DNA of 64,000 bases from JBASEY01 sp964404285. GTDB taxonomy: Bacteria; CSSED10-310. The stretch spans positions 274,795 through 338,794 of the forward strand of contig CAYOJK010000002.1 in the NCBI GenBank assembly GCA_964404285.1, in the 5' to 3' direction. The position numbers and the translations under genes were made by a program. Below the pieces are notes generated by a model. It was not told the DNA's origin and searched no databases. It worked only from the letters and a program-made list of their open reading frames with translations. Positions 27,022-36,212 of the stretch are shown piece after piece. The first letter of the stretch is position 1. Each line of letters opens with the position of its first letter.

Positions 27022-27057
27022 GGAAGTGAATTATTTAAATTCACTTCCTTGTTTTTT
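27022..27057 (+). terminator. strong hairpin terminator between metK and the GH57 gene
   Basis: GGAAGTGAATT and AATTCACTTCC form an 11-pair stem with a five-base loop, followed by TTGTTTTTT. It ends 11 bases before the ATG of the GH57 gene, which leaves no room for a separate promoter. Confidence 0.8.
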
Positions 27058-27068
27058 CAGGAGAATAT

Positions 27069-29249
27069 ATGAAAAATCTCAATGTCCTGTTTCTATGGCA
27101 TATGCATCAACCATTATACCAGGTCGAGAACGAACCGCTTCGAATGCCCTGGGTTCGACTGCATGCAACTAAAGACTATATTGGTTTACCTAAACTGATA
27201 AAAAAATCTCCGCAAATGCGAATGACTTTCAATGTCACACCTGTTCTATGGGATCAACTTGAACACTATAAAAATGGCGGCTTAGATAAAGAACTTGACG
27301 TTACTTTGCAATCACCCCAAGCTTGGACTTTAGAAGATCGACGCTTCATGTTGACAAAGATGTTTACCGGAAACAGAATTTCTATCATCAACCCCTTTCC
27401 ACGTTATGCTGAATTATATGACAGATATGGGCATGGGGGAGAGGATGCAGCCTACCGTATCGGTTCTCAAGAATTGATCGATTTGGCGGCTTGGAGAATC
27501 CTAGCTTGGATCAACCCATTGATTCGAGAATCAGATTCCGAAATTAAGGCTCTTTTTAAAAAAGGCGAGTATTTTACATCTGATGATCTGCACATGCTTG
27601 TCGATAAAAGTTTGGAGATTATTAAAGCAGTTCATGGGATTTATCGAGACCTTTTTCTAGCCAATCAAATCGATGTGATTACAACTCCCTATTACCACCC
27701 AATTTTACCTCTTATAATCGATTCTGATACCGCCATTAAAACAGCGGGTATGAATGGAATATTTCCCGCGCCTTTTTCATACCTTGAAGATGCTCGATGG
27801 CATGTACGAGCCGGTATTCGGAAACACCAAGACTTATTTGAAAGAATGCCTTCCGGTATGTGGCCTGCAGAAGGCTCTGTCTCCCAACAAGCTGCCGCAC
27901 TTTTCGCTGATAACAAGATCCGTTGGATAGCTTCTGATGAGGGTATTATTCAAAAAACACTTAAAGATCAATTGGTTAGAGATAATAACAATTTTGTGAC
28001 AAACCCTGAGTTGATTTATCGGCCCTTTTCCCTAGAAACAGAAAATGGACCAATCTTTATCTTTTTTCGAGATCGATATTTATCTGACTTATTGGGATTT
28101 GATTACCAATCTTTGCCACAACATACGGCCATAAAGGATTTTTTAGCTCGTTTAAACCATATTAGGGAAATAACAGAATCTTTTATCGTAGAACCATGTG
28201 TTTCAATAATTTTAGATGGGGAAAATGCATGGGAACACTATCCCAATGGCGGTTTTTCTTTTCTTCAAAATCTTTTTCAAGCGATTGGTGATGAACCTGG
28301 TTTACATTTGGATACATTTGACGATTATTTGAATCGAAATCAAAACAAATCAATCCCTAAACTGTCACATTTGAGCTCCGGCTCCTGGATAAGTGGGGAC
28401 TTTGGAATATGGATCGGACAGAAAGAAGAAAATGCAGCCTGGGAAGCCATTCGAGAAGCCGATCGAACTTTAGATAAAAATAAAAAGATGATTGCTAAAG
28501 CTCGAGATTTCATTCGAAAAGCTCAAGGAAGTGATTCTTTTTGGTGGTATGGGGATATACATTATACACAGGAAAAAGGGGAGTTTGACGCCATATTTCG
28601 TTCACTACTGACGAGGGCTTATGAATCTGCGGACTTGATCCCGCCATTAAAGCTCAGTCTTCCAATATCTAGTGAATTTGGTGTCAATGAGGCGATAACC
28701 TATCCGAATAATCTAATTTCACCAATAATAGATGGTGATACGGGTAGTTATTTTGACTGGTTCGGTTCAGGCAGCGTCTTGATAAAGAATAAATATTCGT
28801 CGATGCATCGGGGAAGTGAGACGGTATATGGTTTTAAGGAATTAAAATTTGGGTTTGATTTAGATCATCTTTATTTAAGGTTAGACCCTGATCAAAGCAA
28901 CTTGAATAAGGTCTCTAATAATATTCTTTTAACAGTAACCTTCAAATACCATTTATTAGAGCCTGCTTTAACTTTTGAGTTTAAGCGAATTCAGGAGCGT
29001 TTTGTTTTAGAGTCGATTTCTCCTAAATTTTTTGGACCTTTGGATTTAACTCAAATTCGAGCGGTGTTTGATCGTATCTTAGAAATATCAATTCCATTTT
29101 CACTTCTTAATATTCAGTATGGCCATAAGGTTATTTTCCATATTGATTATCGTTTGGATGGGCAGTCAGCTGGTCAGGCGCCTGAGCTTGGAGAGATAGA
29201 ATTTTTTCGTCCATCGGAAGATTATGACAGTATTTTCTGGCGCGTCTAA
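27069..29249 (+). CDS. glycoside hydrolase family 57 (alpha-amylase/4-alpha-glucanotransferase type)
   Basis: This 726-residue cytoplasmic protein has the GH57 signature HMHQP at residues 11-15. The likely nucleophile is E268 in GMWPAEGSVS, with D290 in ASDEG and D383 in LDGENAWEHY as the probable acid/base. The catalytic (beta/alpha)7 barrel covers about the first 420 residues. A helical region and a C-terminal beta domain (from about 540) follow. GH57 enzymes act on alpha-glucans such as glycogen; the exact specificity cannot be read from the motifs. AGGAG lies about six bases before the ATG, directly after a strong terminator. No other glycogen genes are nearby. Confidence 0.9.
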   Translation: MKNLNVLFLWHMHQPLYQVENEPLRMPWVRLHATKDYIGLPKLIKKSPQMRMTFNVTPVLWDQLEHYKNGGLDKELDVTLQSPQAWTLEDRRFMLTKMFTGNRISIINPFPRYAELYDRYGHGGEDAAYRIGSQELIDLAAWRILAWINPLIRESDSEIKALFKKGEYFTSDDLHMLVDKSLEIIKAVHGIYRDLFLANQIDVITTPYYHPILPLIIDSDTAIKTAGMNGIFPAPFSYLEDARWHVRAGIRKHQDLFERMPSGMWPAEGSVSQQAAALFADNKIRWIASDEGIIQKTLKDQLVRDNNNFVTNPELIYRPFSLETENGPIFIFFRDRYLSDLLGFDYQSLPQHTAIKDFLARLNHIREITESFIVEPCVSIILDGENAWEHYPNGGFSFLQNLFQAIGDEPGLHLDTFDDYLNRNQNKSIPKLSHLSSGSWISGDFGIWIGQKEENAAWEAIREADRTLDKNKKMIAKARDFIRKAQGSDSFWWYGDIHYTQEKGEFDAIFRSLLTRAYESADLIPPLKLSLPISSEFGVNEAITYPNNLISPIIDGDTGSYFDWFGSGSVLIKNKYSSMHRGSETVYGFKELKFGFDLDHLYLRLDPDQSNLNKVSNNILLTVTFKYHLLEPALTFEFKRIQERFVLESISPKFFGPLDLTQIRAVFDRILEISIPFSLLNIQYGHKVIFHIDYRLDGQSAGQAPELGEIEFFRPSEDYDSIFWRV

Positions 29250-29445
29250 TTTCGAAAGAAGCAAACAATAGTATTATTTTATATATAGTTACAAAGCCGA
29301 CCGTCGTTATAACAATGTCCGATAAGATATATTATGTTACGTTAAGTAATTATATGCATTTGAAAAGGCTCAGCTTTCTATGATTACCAAAAAGTTTTCC
29401 TCCCTCTCTTTCCAAAAACCTCCGCCCAAACCAAAATCTTCTAGC

Positions 29446-29481
29446 TAAAAAAAATAGCCGGTGACGCTTAGGTCACCGGCT
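29446..29481 (-). terminator. intrinsic terminator of ahcY
   Basis: AGCCGGTGAC and GTCACCGGCT form a perfect ten-pair stem with a six-base loop, followed on the minus strand by a T then eight T. It lies about 40 bases after the ahcY stop. Confidence 0.9.
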
Positions 29482-29519
29482 GCTAAATTCGCCTAATCTA
29501 AAGCTCTAACTCATCCAGC

Positions 29520-30779
29520 TTAAGTTCCAGCTGAATAATCCGTTAAATAAGCTATCTGATCTTCGGTCAACGAATCGATATCAATTCCAACTGTGCCAAG
29601 TTTGATCCGAGCAATATCTTGATCCAACTCCTCAGGTAATTCATAAACTTGATTCTCGTATGAGTTCCCACTCTTGGACAATTCTACCAAGGCCATCAAC
29701 TGATTGGAAAAACTCATGTCCATAACCTCACTAGGATGCCCCTCAGCTGCAGCCAGGTTTACAAGTCTTCCCTTTGCCAAAAGGTAAATCCTTCTTCCAT
29801 CTTTCATATGATATTCCTGGCAATTGGGTCGTATGTCCACACACTTGACAGCAAGCTCTTCCAATTCCGGTATATTAATCTCACAATCGTAATGACCCGT
29901 ATTACAGATAATCGCCCCGTCCTTCATTTTTGCAAAATGTCGACCAAGTAAAACATCCTTCATTCCAGTGGCGGTTATAAAAATATCACCAATTTCTGCT
30001 GCCTGATCCATTTGCATCACTTGAAAACCCTCAAGTAATGCTTTCAGTGCCGCTGTCGGCTTGACCTCGGTGCAAATAACGTTGGCGCCAAGCCCTTTCG
30101 CTCTCATGGCACAACCTTTACCACAATGCCCGTATCCACCGACAACAAAATTTTTACCTGCTACCAAAACTGAAGTCGCTCTCAAGATACCATCGAGTGA
30201 ACTTTGCCCCGTTCCATAAACATTGTCAAAATCCCATTTCGTTTCAGCATCGTTTACAGCATAAATGGGATATAACAACTTACCATCAGCTGCCATAGCT
30301 CGAATTCGGTGGACACCAGTCGTCGTCTCCTCCGTTCCGCCGATTACATTTTGTGCCAATTCTGGAAACTTATTATGAATCGTGAAAATCAAGTCAGCGC
30401 CATCATCTAAAGTCATCGTCGGTTTGAAATCCAAGGTGCGTTCTATAGCCCAATAAAACTCAGTAACACTCATACCGTGCCATGCATAAATGGAAATATC
30501 GTTTGCTGCTAGAGCAGCCGCAACATCGTCTTGCGTTGACAACGGATTACACCCAGACCAAGAAACCTCTGCGCCGGCCTCACGCAATGTTTCCACCAAC
30601 ACACCCGTTTCTTTGGTGACATGCAAGCAACCCGCAATTCTTTGCCCTGCCAGAGGTTTTGTTTTGCTAAATTTTTTTCGTAAATGCATTAAAACCGGCA
30701 TACGAGATTCCGCCCAGTTCAGCTTCATCCTTCCTTGTGGCGCCAAATCAAGATTTGCAACTTTGCTACGTGAACTCAT
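29520..30779 (-). CDS. ahcY: S-adenosylhomocysteine hydrolase
   Basis: This 419-residue NAD-dependent enzyme splits S-adenosylhomocysteine into adenosine and homocysteine, removing the product inhibitor of methyltransferases. The NAD-binding segment GYGHCGKGCAMRAKGLGA and the active-site regions LHVTKETGVL and YAVNDAETKWDFDN are intact. It belongs to the shorter form without the roughly 40-residue insertion of the eukaryotic and enterobacterial enzymes. It lies 46 bases downstream of the ArsR-methyltransferase gene in one apparent operon and ends in a strong terminator. GGGAG precedes the ATG. Confidence 0.96.
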   Translation of the reverse strand: MSSRSKVANLDLAPQGRMKLNWAESRMPVLMHLRKKFSKTKPLAGQRIAGCLHVTKETGVLVETLREAGAEVSWSGCNPLSTQDDVAAALAANDISIYAWHGMSVTEFYWAIERTLDFKPTMTLDDGADLIFTIHNKFPELAQNVIGGTEETTTGVHRIRAMAADGKLLYPIYAVNDAETKWDFDNVYGTGQSSLDGILRATSVLVAGKNFVVGGYGHCGKGCAMRAKGLGANVICTEVKPTAALKALLEGFQVMQMDQAAEIGDIFITATGMKDVLLGRHFAKMKDGAIICNTGHYDCEINIPELEELAVKCVDIRPNCQEYHMKDGRRIYLLAKGRLVNLAAAEGHPSEVMDMSFSNQLMALVELSKSGNSYENQVYELPEELDQDIARIKLGTVGIDIDSLTEDQIAYLTDYSAGT

Positions 30780-30825
30780 GTTTCATTTTCTCCCTTCATA
30801 CGTTTTTAAGCCTTTAAAAATTGTA

Positions 30826-31782
30826 TTATTCCCTTTTGATGCCTTGAGCAGCTATCAGCTCGACAGAATTCCTGCCTCCGGGAAAAACCTTGACTTCAAT
30901 ATTGTTAAAACCAGCAACTTTCAGCCAAGTTGTAAGATCTTTCGAATCAAATCCAAGCCAAATATCCGCCATTTCTTGACGAAAATTTTCTTTTTGATGT
31001 TTGTTAAAATCTACAATGAGCACCTTACCTTTAGGCTTCAGAATCCGATTGACCTCTTGGAAAATCCCGTGGGGTTCTGCAATATGATGCAAAACCAAGT
31101 TGATCAAAACAAGATCGACTTCTTCATCACGCATCGGCAAATGCTCTATAGCGCCAAGTCTAAGTTCCACTCGCCCGTCCGCTCGCAATTCACAAAGATT
31201 TTCCCTTGCTTGTTGAAGCATTTTATCTGAGTAATCAACACCGATCAGTTTCTTGACAACAGTACTCAACTCACGCAACACAAATCCTGGTCCACAGCCG
31301 AGATCAGCTAAAGTATCAATGCCTTTAACCTTGTGTTTCAAGGCTTCAATAAACTCTTTTTGGTCTATAAAATGTCCCAATAGTGTAGACCAATCCTGAC
31401 CAACATTTGCGAAAAAAGACCTTGACTGAGATCGCCTCCACTCCAAAACTTCTTCGACCGATACCGCCAAGGCACGCCATTCGGGATACTGTTTACACCA
31501 TTCTATAGTTAGGTTAATCATCGGATTTTGTTGAGTTTTCGATTCGTTTAACAGCGTATAATAGACCTTAGCTCCATCGCGCCTAAAATCAGCGATGTGC
31601 GCATCACTAAGAATTTTTAAATGCCTAGAAATTCTGCTCTGCCCCATGTCCAAAATCCGCATAATTTCTTGAACAGAAAATTCTCCCATGCTCAAAATCG
31701 CCATTATTTTGAGCCTCGTTTCATCTGCAAGAGCTTTGAAAAAATGAATCACCAGGGGCCTCATCAAAAAGAAATCAACCAT
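30826..31782 (-). CDS. ArsR-family regulator fused to a SAM-dependent methyltransferase domain (SahR-like)
   Basis: This 318-residue protein has an ArsR winged helix (residues 10-90: FFKALADETRLKIMAIL, then QSRISRHLKILSDAHIADFRR) followed by a class I methyltransferase fold. The SAM-binding motif is LADLGCGPGFVL, with VDYSDKMLQQAREN and LINLVLHHI after it. The architecture and the operon with ahcY match SahR, a known regulator of SAH recycling and methionine metabolism in Proteobacteria. There the C-terminal domain is thought to sense SAH or SAM. A palindrome over its own -10 box suggests autoregulation. The start at 31782 leaves almost no leader; ATG 31764 is an alternative. Target assignment here is inferred. 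Confidence 0.85.
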   Translation of the reverse strand: MVDFFLMRPLVIHFFKALADETRLKIMAILSMGEFSVQEIMRILDMGQSRISRHLKILSDAHIADFRRDGAKVYYTLLNESKTQQNPMINLTIEWCKQYPEWRALAVSVEEVLEWRRSQSRSFFANVGQDWSTLLGHFIDQKEFIEALKHKVKGIDTLADLGCGPGFVLRELSTVVKKLIGVDYSDKMLQQARENLCELRADGRVELRLGAIEHLPMRDEEVDLVLINLVLHHIAEPHGIFQEVNRILKPKGKVLIVDFNKHQKENFRQEMADIWLGFDSKDLTTWLKVAGFNNIEVKVFPGGRNSVELIAAQGIKRE

Positions 31783-31788
31783 GCACGG

Positions 31789-31807
31789 AAAACGATGCTA
31801 TCGTTTT
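31789..31807. promoter_or_regulatory. operator palindrome over the promoter of the ArsR-methyltransferase/ahcY operon
   Basis: AAAACGATAGCATCGTTTT (read on the minus strand) has perfect 8-base arms around a 3-base centre. It covers the -10 TAGCAT. Repression by the encoded ArsR protein is the natural reading. Confidence 0.6.
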
Positions 31808-31823
31808 ACTCTTTGATTATCAA
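31795..31823 (-). promoter_or_regulatory. promoter of the ArsR-methyltransferase/ahcY operon
   Basis: On the minus strand a -35 TTGATA and a -10 TAGCAT are separated by 17 bases. The predicted transcript starts only a few bases before the first ATG, so the leader is very short or absent. Consistent with this, no ribosome-binding site is visible. Confidence 0.5.
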
Positions 31824-33166
31824 CCATTTTTATTAATTTCTCCCTTGCGATTCTGCCACCAATTCAACCGTTTCTGGATTTCTTTCTCAAAGCCAAATTC
31901 CTTTGGGTAATAGAACCGTTTTCCCTCTATCCCATCTGGGAAAAAATCTTGACCAGCATAAGCTCCAGGATAATCATGGTCATATTGATAATTCTTACCA
32001 TATCCTTCACTTTTCATCAGAGCTGTTGGAGCATTTCTCAGATGCAATGGCACAGGGAGCGTGTTCGTTTTCTGTGCCGTCCGCATTGCATCTGCCCAGG
32101 CGGCTTCAAGGGAATTGGATTTAGGAGCAGTAGCCAGGTAAATCGCTGCTTCAACCAGAGCCAATTCACCTTCCGGTGATCCAATCACTTGGTAGGCTTC
32201 TCTAGCAGCAAGCGCAAGCTGCAAAGCGCCTGGATCCGCCAGCCCAATATCTTCGCTGGCAATACGTATCATTCTACGGGCTATATACAAGGGGTCTTCT
32301 CCCCCTTCCAGCATTCTGCACATCCAATACAATGCCGCATCCGGATCAGAGCCGCGTATACTTTTATGAAAAGCCGATATCAGATTAAAATGCTGTTCGC
32401 CGGACTTGTCATAGGCAGCAGGCCGTGTCTGAAGCGCTTCTTCGACATGCCTTTTATGAATGATTCCACCTGATTTTTTATCTTCTATGCAAAGGCGAGC
32501 TGCGAATTCGAGCGTATTCAAAGCTGCTCTGGCGTCCCCACCAGAATAGTCGGCAATCATTTCTGCAACATTGACATCCAAGTTCTTTTCCTGCAATCCC
32601 AGACCTCGTTCACTATCTGTCAATGCCCTTATTATTATCTTTGTCAAAGATTGAAGTGATAATGCCTTTAAAGTAAATACCCTACACCGTGATAAAAGGG
32701 CTGGAATAACCTCAAAAGAAGGGTTTTCAGTAGTTGCACCGACCAAAATAATCGCCCCTGTTTCGACATGGGGTAGAAAAGCATCCTGCTGAGCTTTGTT
32801 GAACCGGTGGATTTCATCGATAAACAGTATGGTCTGTCGGCCGTCCATTTTTTTAATGCGCTTAGCATGATCGATCACTTCGCGAATTTGTTTTACACCC
32901 GATAATACTGCTGAATATTCAATTAGCTCCGCGTTCATCGCCGTAGCTATCAGGCGGGCTAACGTCGTTTTACCCGTTCCAGGAGGTCCCCAAAATAACA
33001 ATGATATCCCGATACCTTTTGTTATCACTTGGTTCAGAGCTCGACCCTCCCCTAGCAGATGACCCTGACCAATGATCTCTTCTATGCTTTTTGGCCTCAT
33101 TCTATCAGCTAGTGGAGTCAAGCTGGAAACCTCTGTATTCTGATTGGAATTCGTAAAAAGAGACAC
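31820..33166 (-). CDS. rarA: replication-associated recombination protein A (RarA/MgsA AAA+ ATPase)
   Basis: This protein of about 448 residues has PLADRMRPKSIEEIIGQGHL at its start, Walker A WGPPGTGKTT, Walker B ILFIDEIHRFNKAQQDAFLP, sensor VGATTENPSFEV and the arginine finger region LLSRCRVF. The C-terminal MgsA tetramerisation domain includes GSDPDAALYWMCRMLEGGEDP and the GYGKNYQYDHD motif. RarA acts at stalled replication forks. The frame is open to a GTG at 33220 inside the next gene. I chose the GTG at 33166 because it gives the family's usual short N-terminus and avoids the overlap, but no clear ribosome-binding site supports either. Confidence 0.92.
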   Translation of the reverse strand: MSLFTNSNQNTEVSSLTPLADRMRPKSIEEIIGQGHLLGEGRALNQVITKGIGISLLFWGPPGTGKTTLARLIATAMNAELIEYSAVLSGVKQIREVIDHAKRIKKMDGRQTILFIDEIHRFNKAQQDAFLPHVETGAIILVGATTENPSFEVIPALLSRCRVFTLKALSLQSLTKIIIRALTDSERGLGLQEKNLDVNVAEMIADYSGGDARAALNTLEFAARLCIEDKKSGGIIHKRHVEEALQTRPAAYDKSGEQHFNLISAFHKSIRGSDPDAALYWMCRMLEGGEDPLYIARRMIRIASEDIGLADPGALQLALAAREAYQVIGSPEGELALVEAAIYLATAPKSNSLEAAWADAMRTAQKTNTLPVPLHLRNAPTALMKSEGYGKNYQYDHDYPGAYAGQDFFPDGIEGKRFYYPKEFGFEKEIQKRLNWWQNRKGEINKNG

Positions 33167-33183
33167 GGTATTTCTAGTTGATT

Positions 33184-33882
33184 TTAAAGCATAAAGCTCA
33201 ATCCCAAAGTGCTGTCCCACGTGGACAGATAACCATCGTCATAACTTTCCCAATGATAATAATAACCATCCCAATATGAGGAATACATCGTATCTCGAAT
33301 CTGAGAAACATAGCTGCGCACTTCGAAACGCAAAGCAATATTCGAGGCTATCCGTGCCTTGACTCCTCCAGCAAAAGATCCCGTAAATTCAGCTTCTGAA
33401 TGACCGGATTTGATATCATACACGGTTGTTCCCATTCCCAGAGCAATATAAGGCACTATGTTTCCTTCACCGAAATCAAAATTTACATTAGCTAAAAAAG
33501 TGCGAACCTTGACGTCCGACAGTTTTTTTCTAGACCCAAAAAACGATCCGCCCCTTACGGTATAAAAAGCTGTATCCGCTTGTGAATATTGAAATTCGAG
33601 TCCCACATTGGGTACAAAACCAAAACCCGCTCTGACCCCCCATACCGCACTATCATCCTGCCGAATTCTTCCATCAGCAGAGGGAAAGGAATTGTAAACA
33701 TCATAGTCATCACCCATCATGAAACCACCAAATGGGGTAATCTGCACAACTCCCGGACCGTAAGCTAGGTGTTCGTAGCTAGTCTGATAATAACGGCCAT
33801 GGTGATACTGCGCAAAAACAGGCGTCATTCCTGACAAGCTAAGCATCAACAAACCGACGGTGATTAACTGTTTTATCTTCAT
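33184..33882 (-). CDS. outer-membrane beta-barrel protein
   Basis: This 232-residue protein has the signal peptide MKIKQLITVGLLMLSLSGMTPVFA and alternating amphipathic strands typical of the 8-stranded OmpA/OmpW-like barrels, such as VGLEFQYSQADTAFYTV, VPYIALGMGTTVYDI and IALRFEVRSYV. The chain ends in LGLSFML, an aromatic C-terminal strand signal of barrel proteins. No ligand can be inferred. GAAAGGAT precedes the ATG. Confidence 0.78.
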   Translation of the reverse strand: MKIKQLITVGLLMLSLSGMTPVFAQYHHGRYYQTSYEHLAYGPGVVQITPFGGFMMGDDYDVYNSFPSADGRIRQDDSAVWGVRAGFGFVPNVGLEFQYSQADTAFYTVRGGSFFGSRKKLSDVKVRTFLANVNFDFGEGNIVPYIALGMGTTVYDIKSGHSEAEFTGSFAGGVKARIASNIALRFEVRSYVSQIRDTMYSSYWDGYYYHWESYDDGYLSTWDSTLGLSFML

Positions 33883-33898
33883 CTTACTATCCTTTCTT

Positions 33899-33923
33899 TC
33901 AGCTTTGAGTCAGCGTAAGCTGA
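33899..33923. repeat. inverted repeat in the leader of the beta-barrel gene
   Basis: TCAGCTT and AAGCTGA are perfect 7-base arms separated by 11 bases, about 17 bases upstream of the ATG at 33882. It may be a regulatory site or mRNA hairpin; no family is recognised. Confidence 0.3.
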
Positions 33924-34092
33924 TAAGCCCAAACCAGAAACAACTTTTTGTTTGTTTATTCCAGCCATCTCAAACTCTTTCAAGCAAAATAAATGCCAAA
34001 TTAAAAGTAGTCACTAACGCATTTATTTTCAGATGTTTCTATAAAGATATCAGATCGTGATTTGTCTCCTGTAAAGGACGTTCTAGAGGACA

Positions 34093-35778
34093 CTACGATA
34101 TTTTCAGCTTCTCATTAACAATATTAACTACCTTCGCTGCAGCTTTTCGTGTTTCTTCAAGCGATTTCTTAGCCTGAGAGCTGATATTTGCCATCCATTC
34201 TTTGTCTCCACAGCCATCCAAATTTATCATAACATTTAAAAAAGCGCTCTCAGCAGCACACAAAGCTGAGTGGGCGCCGACCCCAGCATCCGAAACAGAC
34301 TTTTGATTTCCACGAAGAGCCATGATTTCCGCTATTTGAACGACTTTTTTTGTTCGTTTAAGAACTTCTAAGGGGATCAGCGTTGCATTTTGTGTCGCTT
34401 TTTCAATCGCTTCTTGACGCTTTGATACTTGAGCATCATCGTCTTTTGGCAGTGCAAAACATGCCATCAATTCATTAAATGCATCTGTGTCTCTGTCCAC
34501 ATCTCTAAGGAATTCGTCTTTGAGTTTTTGCGCTTCGTCAGTTGCGGAAAGCATTTCTTTTTTAACACCGGCAAACTCCCGCTTATCAATCGTCAAATTG
34601 CCGACCATTGCCGTCAAACCTGCTGCCATAGCGCCACAAAGCGCTGCGACTGAACCACCACCAGGAGCGGGGCTATCTGTAGACAACTCGTCAACAAACT
34701 CACCACAAGACATCTGAGCCAATTGTCCGAAACGGCTGCCGTCGGAAAGCCTGTATTCAATAATCTTTTCTTCCGGATTAAAGGGGGTAATTTCATTCAA
34801 ACCCAGTGATTGAATTGCCGTTTGAATCAACAGAGGTTCAGGTACACCAGTCGATTGGCCTTGTTGAGTGAGATAATATCTTCCAGCTTCAAGCATAGCG
34901 TCTAAAGGTATCAGGCCAACTAATTCGCTACCAGTAATTCTCAAGCCATACTTAGCTGCTGATTCCCGACAAGCATCGAAGGCTGCGTGAACAGGCGCCA
35001 CTTCAAAATCTGTGAGATTCATAGAAATCTGTGCACATCCATATTCTTTAATATACCAACCAACAGCCTTACATTCTTTCAATTGGCCGGCAACTCTAAT
35101 TCGCTCGCCTTTTTCATCCCTGGCAAATTTATGATCAGCATCGCGCAACCAACGACCTCGCTCCCTAACATCCAATGCAATATTATGAGCGAGACGCTGA
35201 CTTCTTGAATTAATATTCACGTTATAAGCAATTAGAAATTTTCTAGCACCTATAACTGTTGCTCCACTTTGAGGGTTGAATTCAGCTGGACCATAATCAG
35301 GTTTCCACTCAGGTTTACGAATTTTTTCAGACAACCCTTCATATTCACCCGCACGAATAGTTGCTAAATTCCTACGTTTTTCCGTTGTGGCAGCATATTC
35401 ATAAAGATAAACCGGTATTCCAAGTTCTCCTCCAACTCTCTTCCCTAAATTTTTTGCCAGCTGAACACACTCCTCCATCGTCATATTTCTGACAGGAACA
35501 AACGGGCAAACATCTGTTGCGCCCATCCGGGGGTGAGCTCCACTATGTTTTCTCATATCAATTAGCTTACTTGCAGTAGCAATAGCCTGAAATGCGGCTT
35601 CGCTGACACATTCGGGTTCACCGACAATTGTAAAAACGGTTCGATTGGTGTCGGCGCCTGGGTCGACATCTAACAACTTGACTCCACTGACAGATTTAAT
35701 CGCCTGTGCTATTTGATCGATTACAGATTTGTCTCGACCTTCGCTGAAATTAGGCACACATTCAACAATCTTACTCAT
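34093..35778 (-). CDS. ftcD: bifunctional glutamate formimidoyltransferase / formimidoyl-THF cyclodeaminase
   Basis: This 561-residue protein has the formiminotransferase N-domain (residues 1-180, ECVPNFSEGRD and GAHPRMGATDVCPF), its C-domain (180-300) and a helical cyclodeaminase domain (around 360-555, DSPAPGGGSVAALCGAMAAGL). The fused form transfers the formimino group from formiminoglutamate to tetrahydrofolate and then releases ammonia, linking histidine breakdown to one-carbon metabolism. No other hut genes are in the window. GGGAGG lies before the ATG. Confidence 0.93.
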   Translation of the reverse strand: MSKIVECVPNFSEGRDKSVIDQIAQAIKSVSGVKLLDVDPGADTNRTVFTIVGEPECVSEAAFQAIATASKLIDMRKHSGAHPRMGATDVCPFVPVRNMTMEECVQLAKNLGKRVGGELGIPVYLYEYAATTEKRRNLATIRAGEYEGLSEKIRKPEWKPDYGPAEFNPQSGATVIGARKFLIAYNVNINSRSQRLAHNIALDVRERGRWLRDADHKFARDEKGERIRVAGQLKECKAVGWYIKEYGCAQISMNLTDFEVAPVHAAFDACRESAAKYGLRITGSELVGLIPLDAMLEAGRYYLTQQGQSTGVPEPLLIQTAIQSLGLNEITPFNPEEKIIEYRLSDGSRFGQLAQMSCGEFVDELSTDSPAPGGGSVAALCGAMAAGLTAMVGNLTIDKREFAGVKKEMLSATDEAQKLKDEFLRDVDRDTDAFNELMACFALPKDDDAQVSKRQEAIEKATQNATLIPLEVLKRTKKVVQIAEIMALRGNQKSVSDAGVGAHSALCAAESAFLNVMINLDGCGDKEWMANISSQAKKSLEETRKAAAKVVNIVNEKLKIS

Positions 35779-35918
35779 AAGTTACCTCCCTTACACTGAA
35801 AACTAAAAACCACGCTATCTAGTACAGCTCAACCACGAACAATTTGTTACTTTCACAAAATCATCAATTTATTATAATAGAAAGAATTGAATAAATAGGT
35901 TGTATAGATAGCTGTTTA

Positions 35919-36003
35919 TGCCGGAACCGGGAATCGAACCCGGACGGCCTTGAAGGCCGAGGGATTTTAAGTCCCTTGCGTCTGCCATTTCCGCCATTCC
36001 GGC
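35919..36003 (-). tRNA. tRNA-Leu (anticodon UAA)
   Basis: This 85-base tRNA has acceptor stem GCCGGAA with TTCCGGC, a long variable arm (CGGCCTTCAAGGCCG) and the anticodon loop CTTAAAA giving UAA. CCA is not encoded. It is the last of three tRNAs in a row. Confidence 0.95.
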
Positions 36004-36017
36004 ATTCTGACGAAAAA

Positions 36018-36089
<72 letters not shown>

Positions 36090-36098
36090 AAAAAAACG

Positions 36099-36171
36099 AG
36101 CGGGAGACGAGGCTCGAACTCGCGACAATCACGTTGGCAACGTGAGGCTCTACCAACTGAGCTACTCCCGC
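36099..36171 (-). tRNA. tRNA-Gly (anticodon GCC)
   Basis: The acceptor stem is GCGGGAG with CTCCCGC. The D-arm AGCTCAGTTGGTAGAGC and the anticodon loop TTGCCAA give GCC. It is the first of the tRNA trio and lies just after a good promoter. Confidence 0.95.
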
Positions 36172-36183
36172 TTGAGCAATATC

Positions 36184-36212
36184 AAAATACCAGTTGAAAA
36201 ATCTCATGTCAA
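36184..36212 (-). promoter_or_regulatory. promoter of the tRNA-Gly-Cys-Leu operon
   Basis: On the minus strand a perfect -35 TTGACA (36212-36207) and a -10 TATTTT (36189-36184) are spaced by 17 bases. The -10 ends 12 bases before tRNA-Gly. The -35 overlaps the end of yraN. Confidence 0.65.

Noticed and set aside
30490..31230. Plus-strand open frame of 246 codons opposite ahcY and the ArsR-methyltransferase gene
   Set aside because: It lies antisense to two well-supported genes, shows no domain and has no ribosome-binding site.
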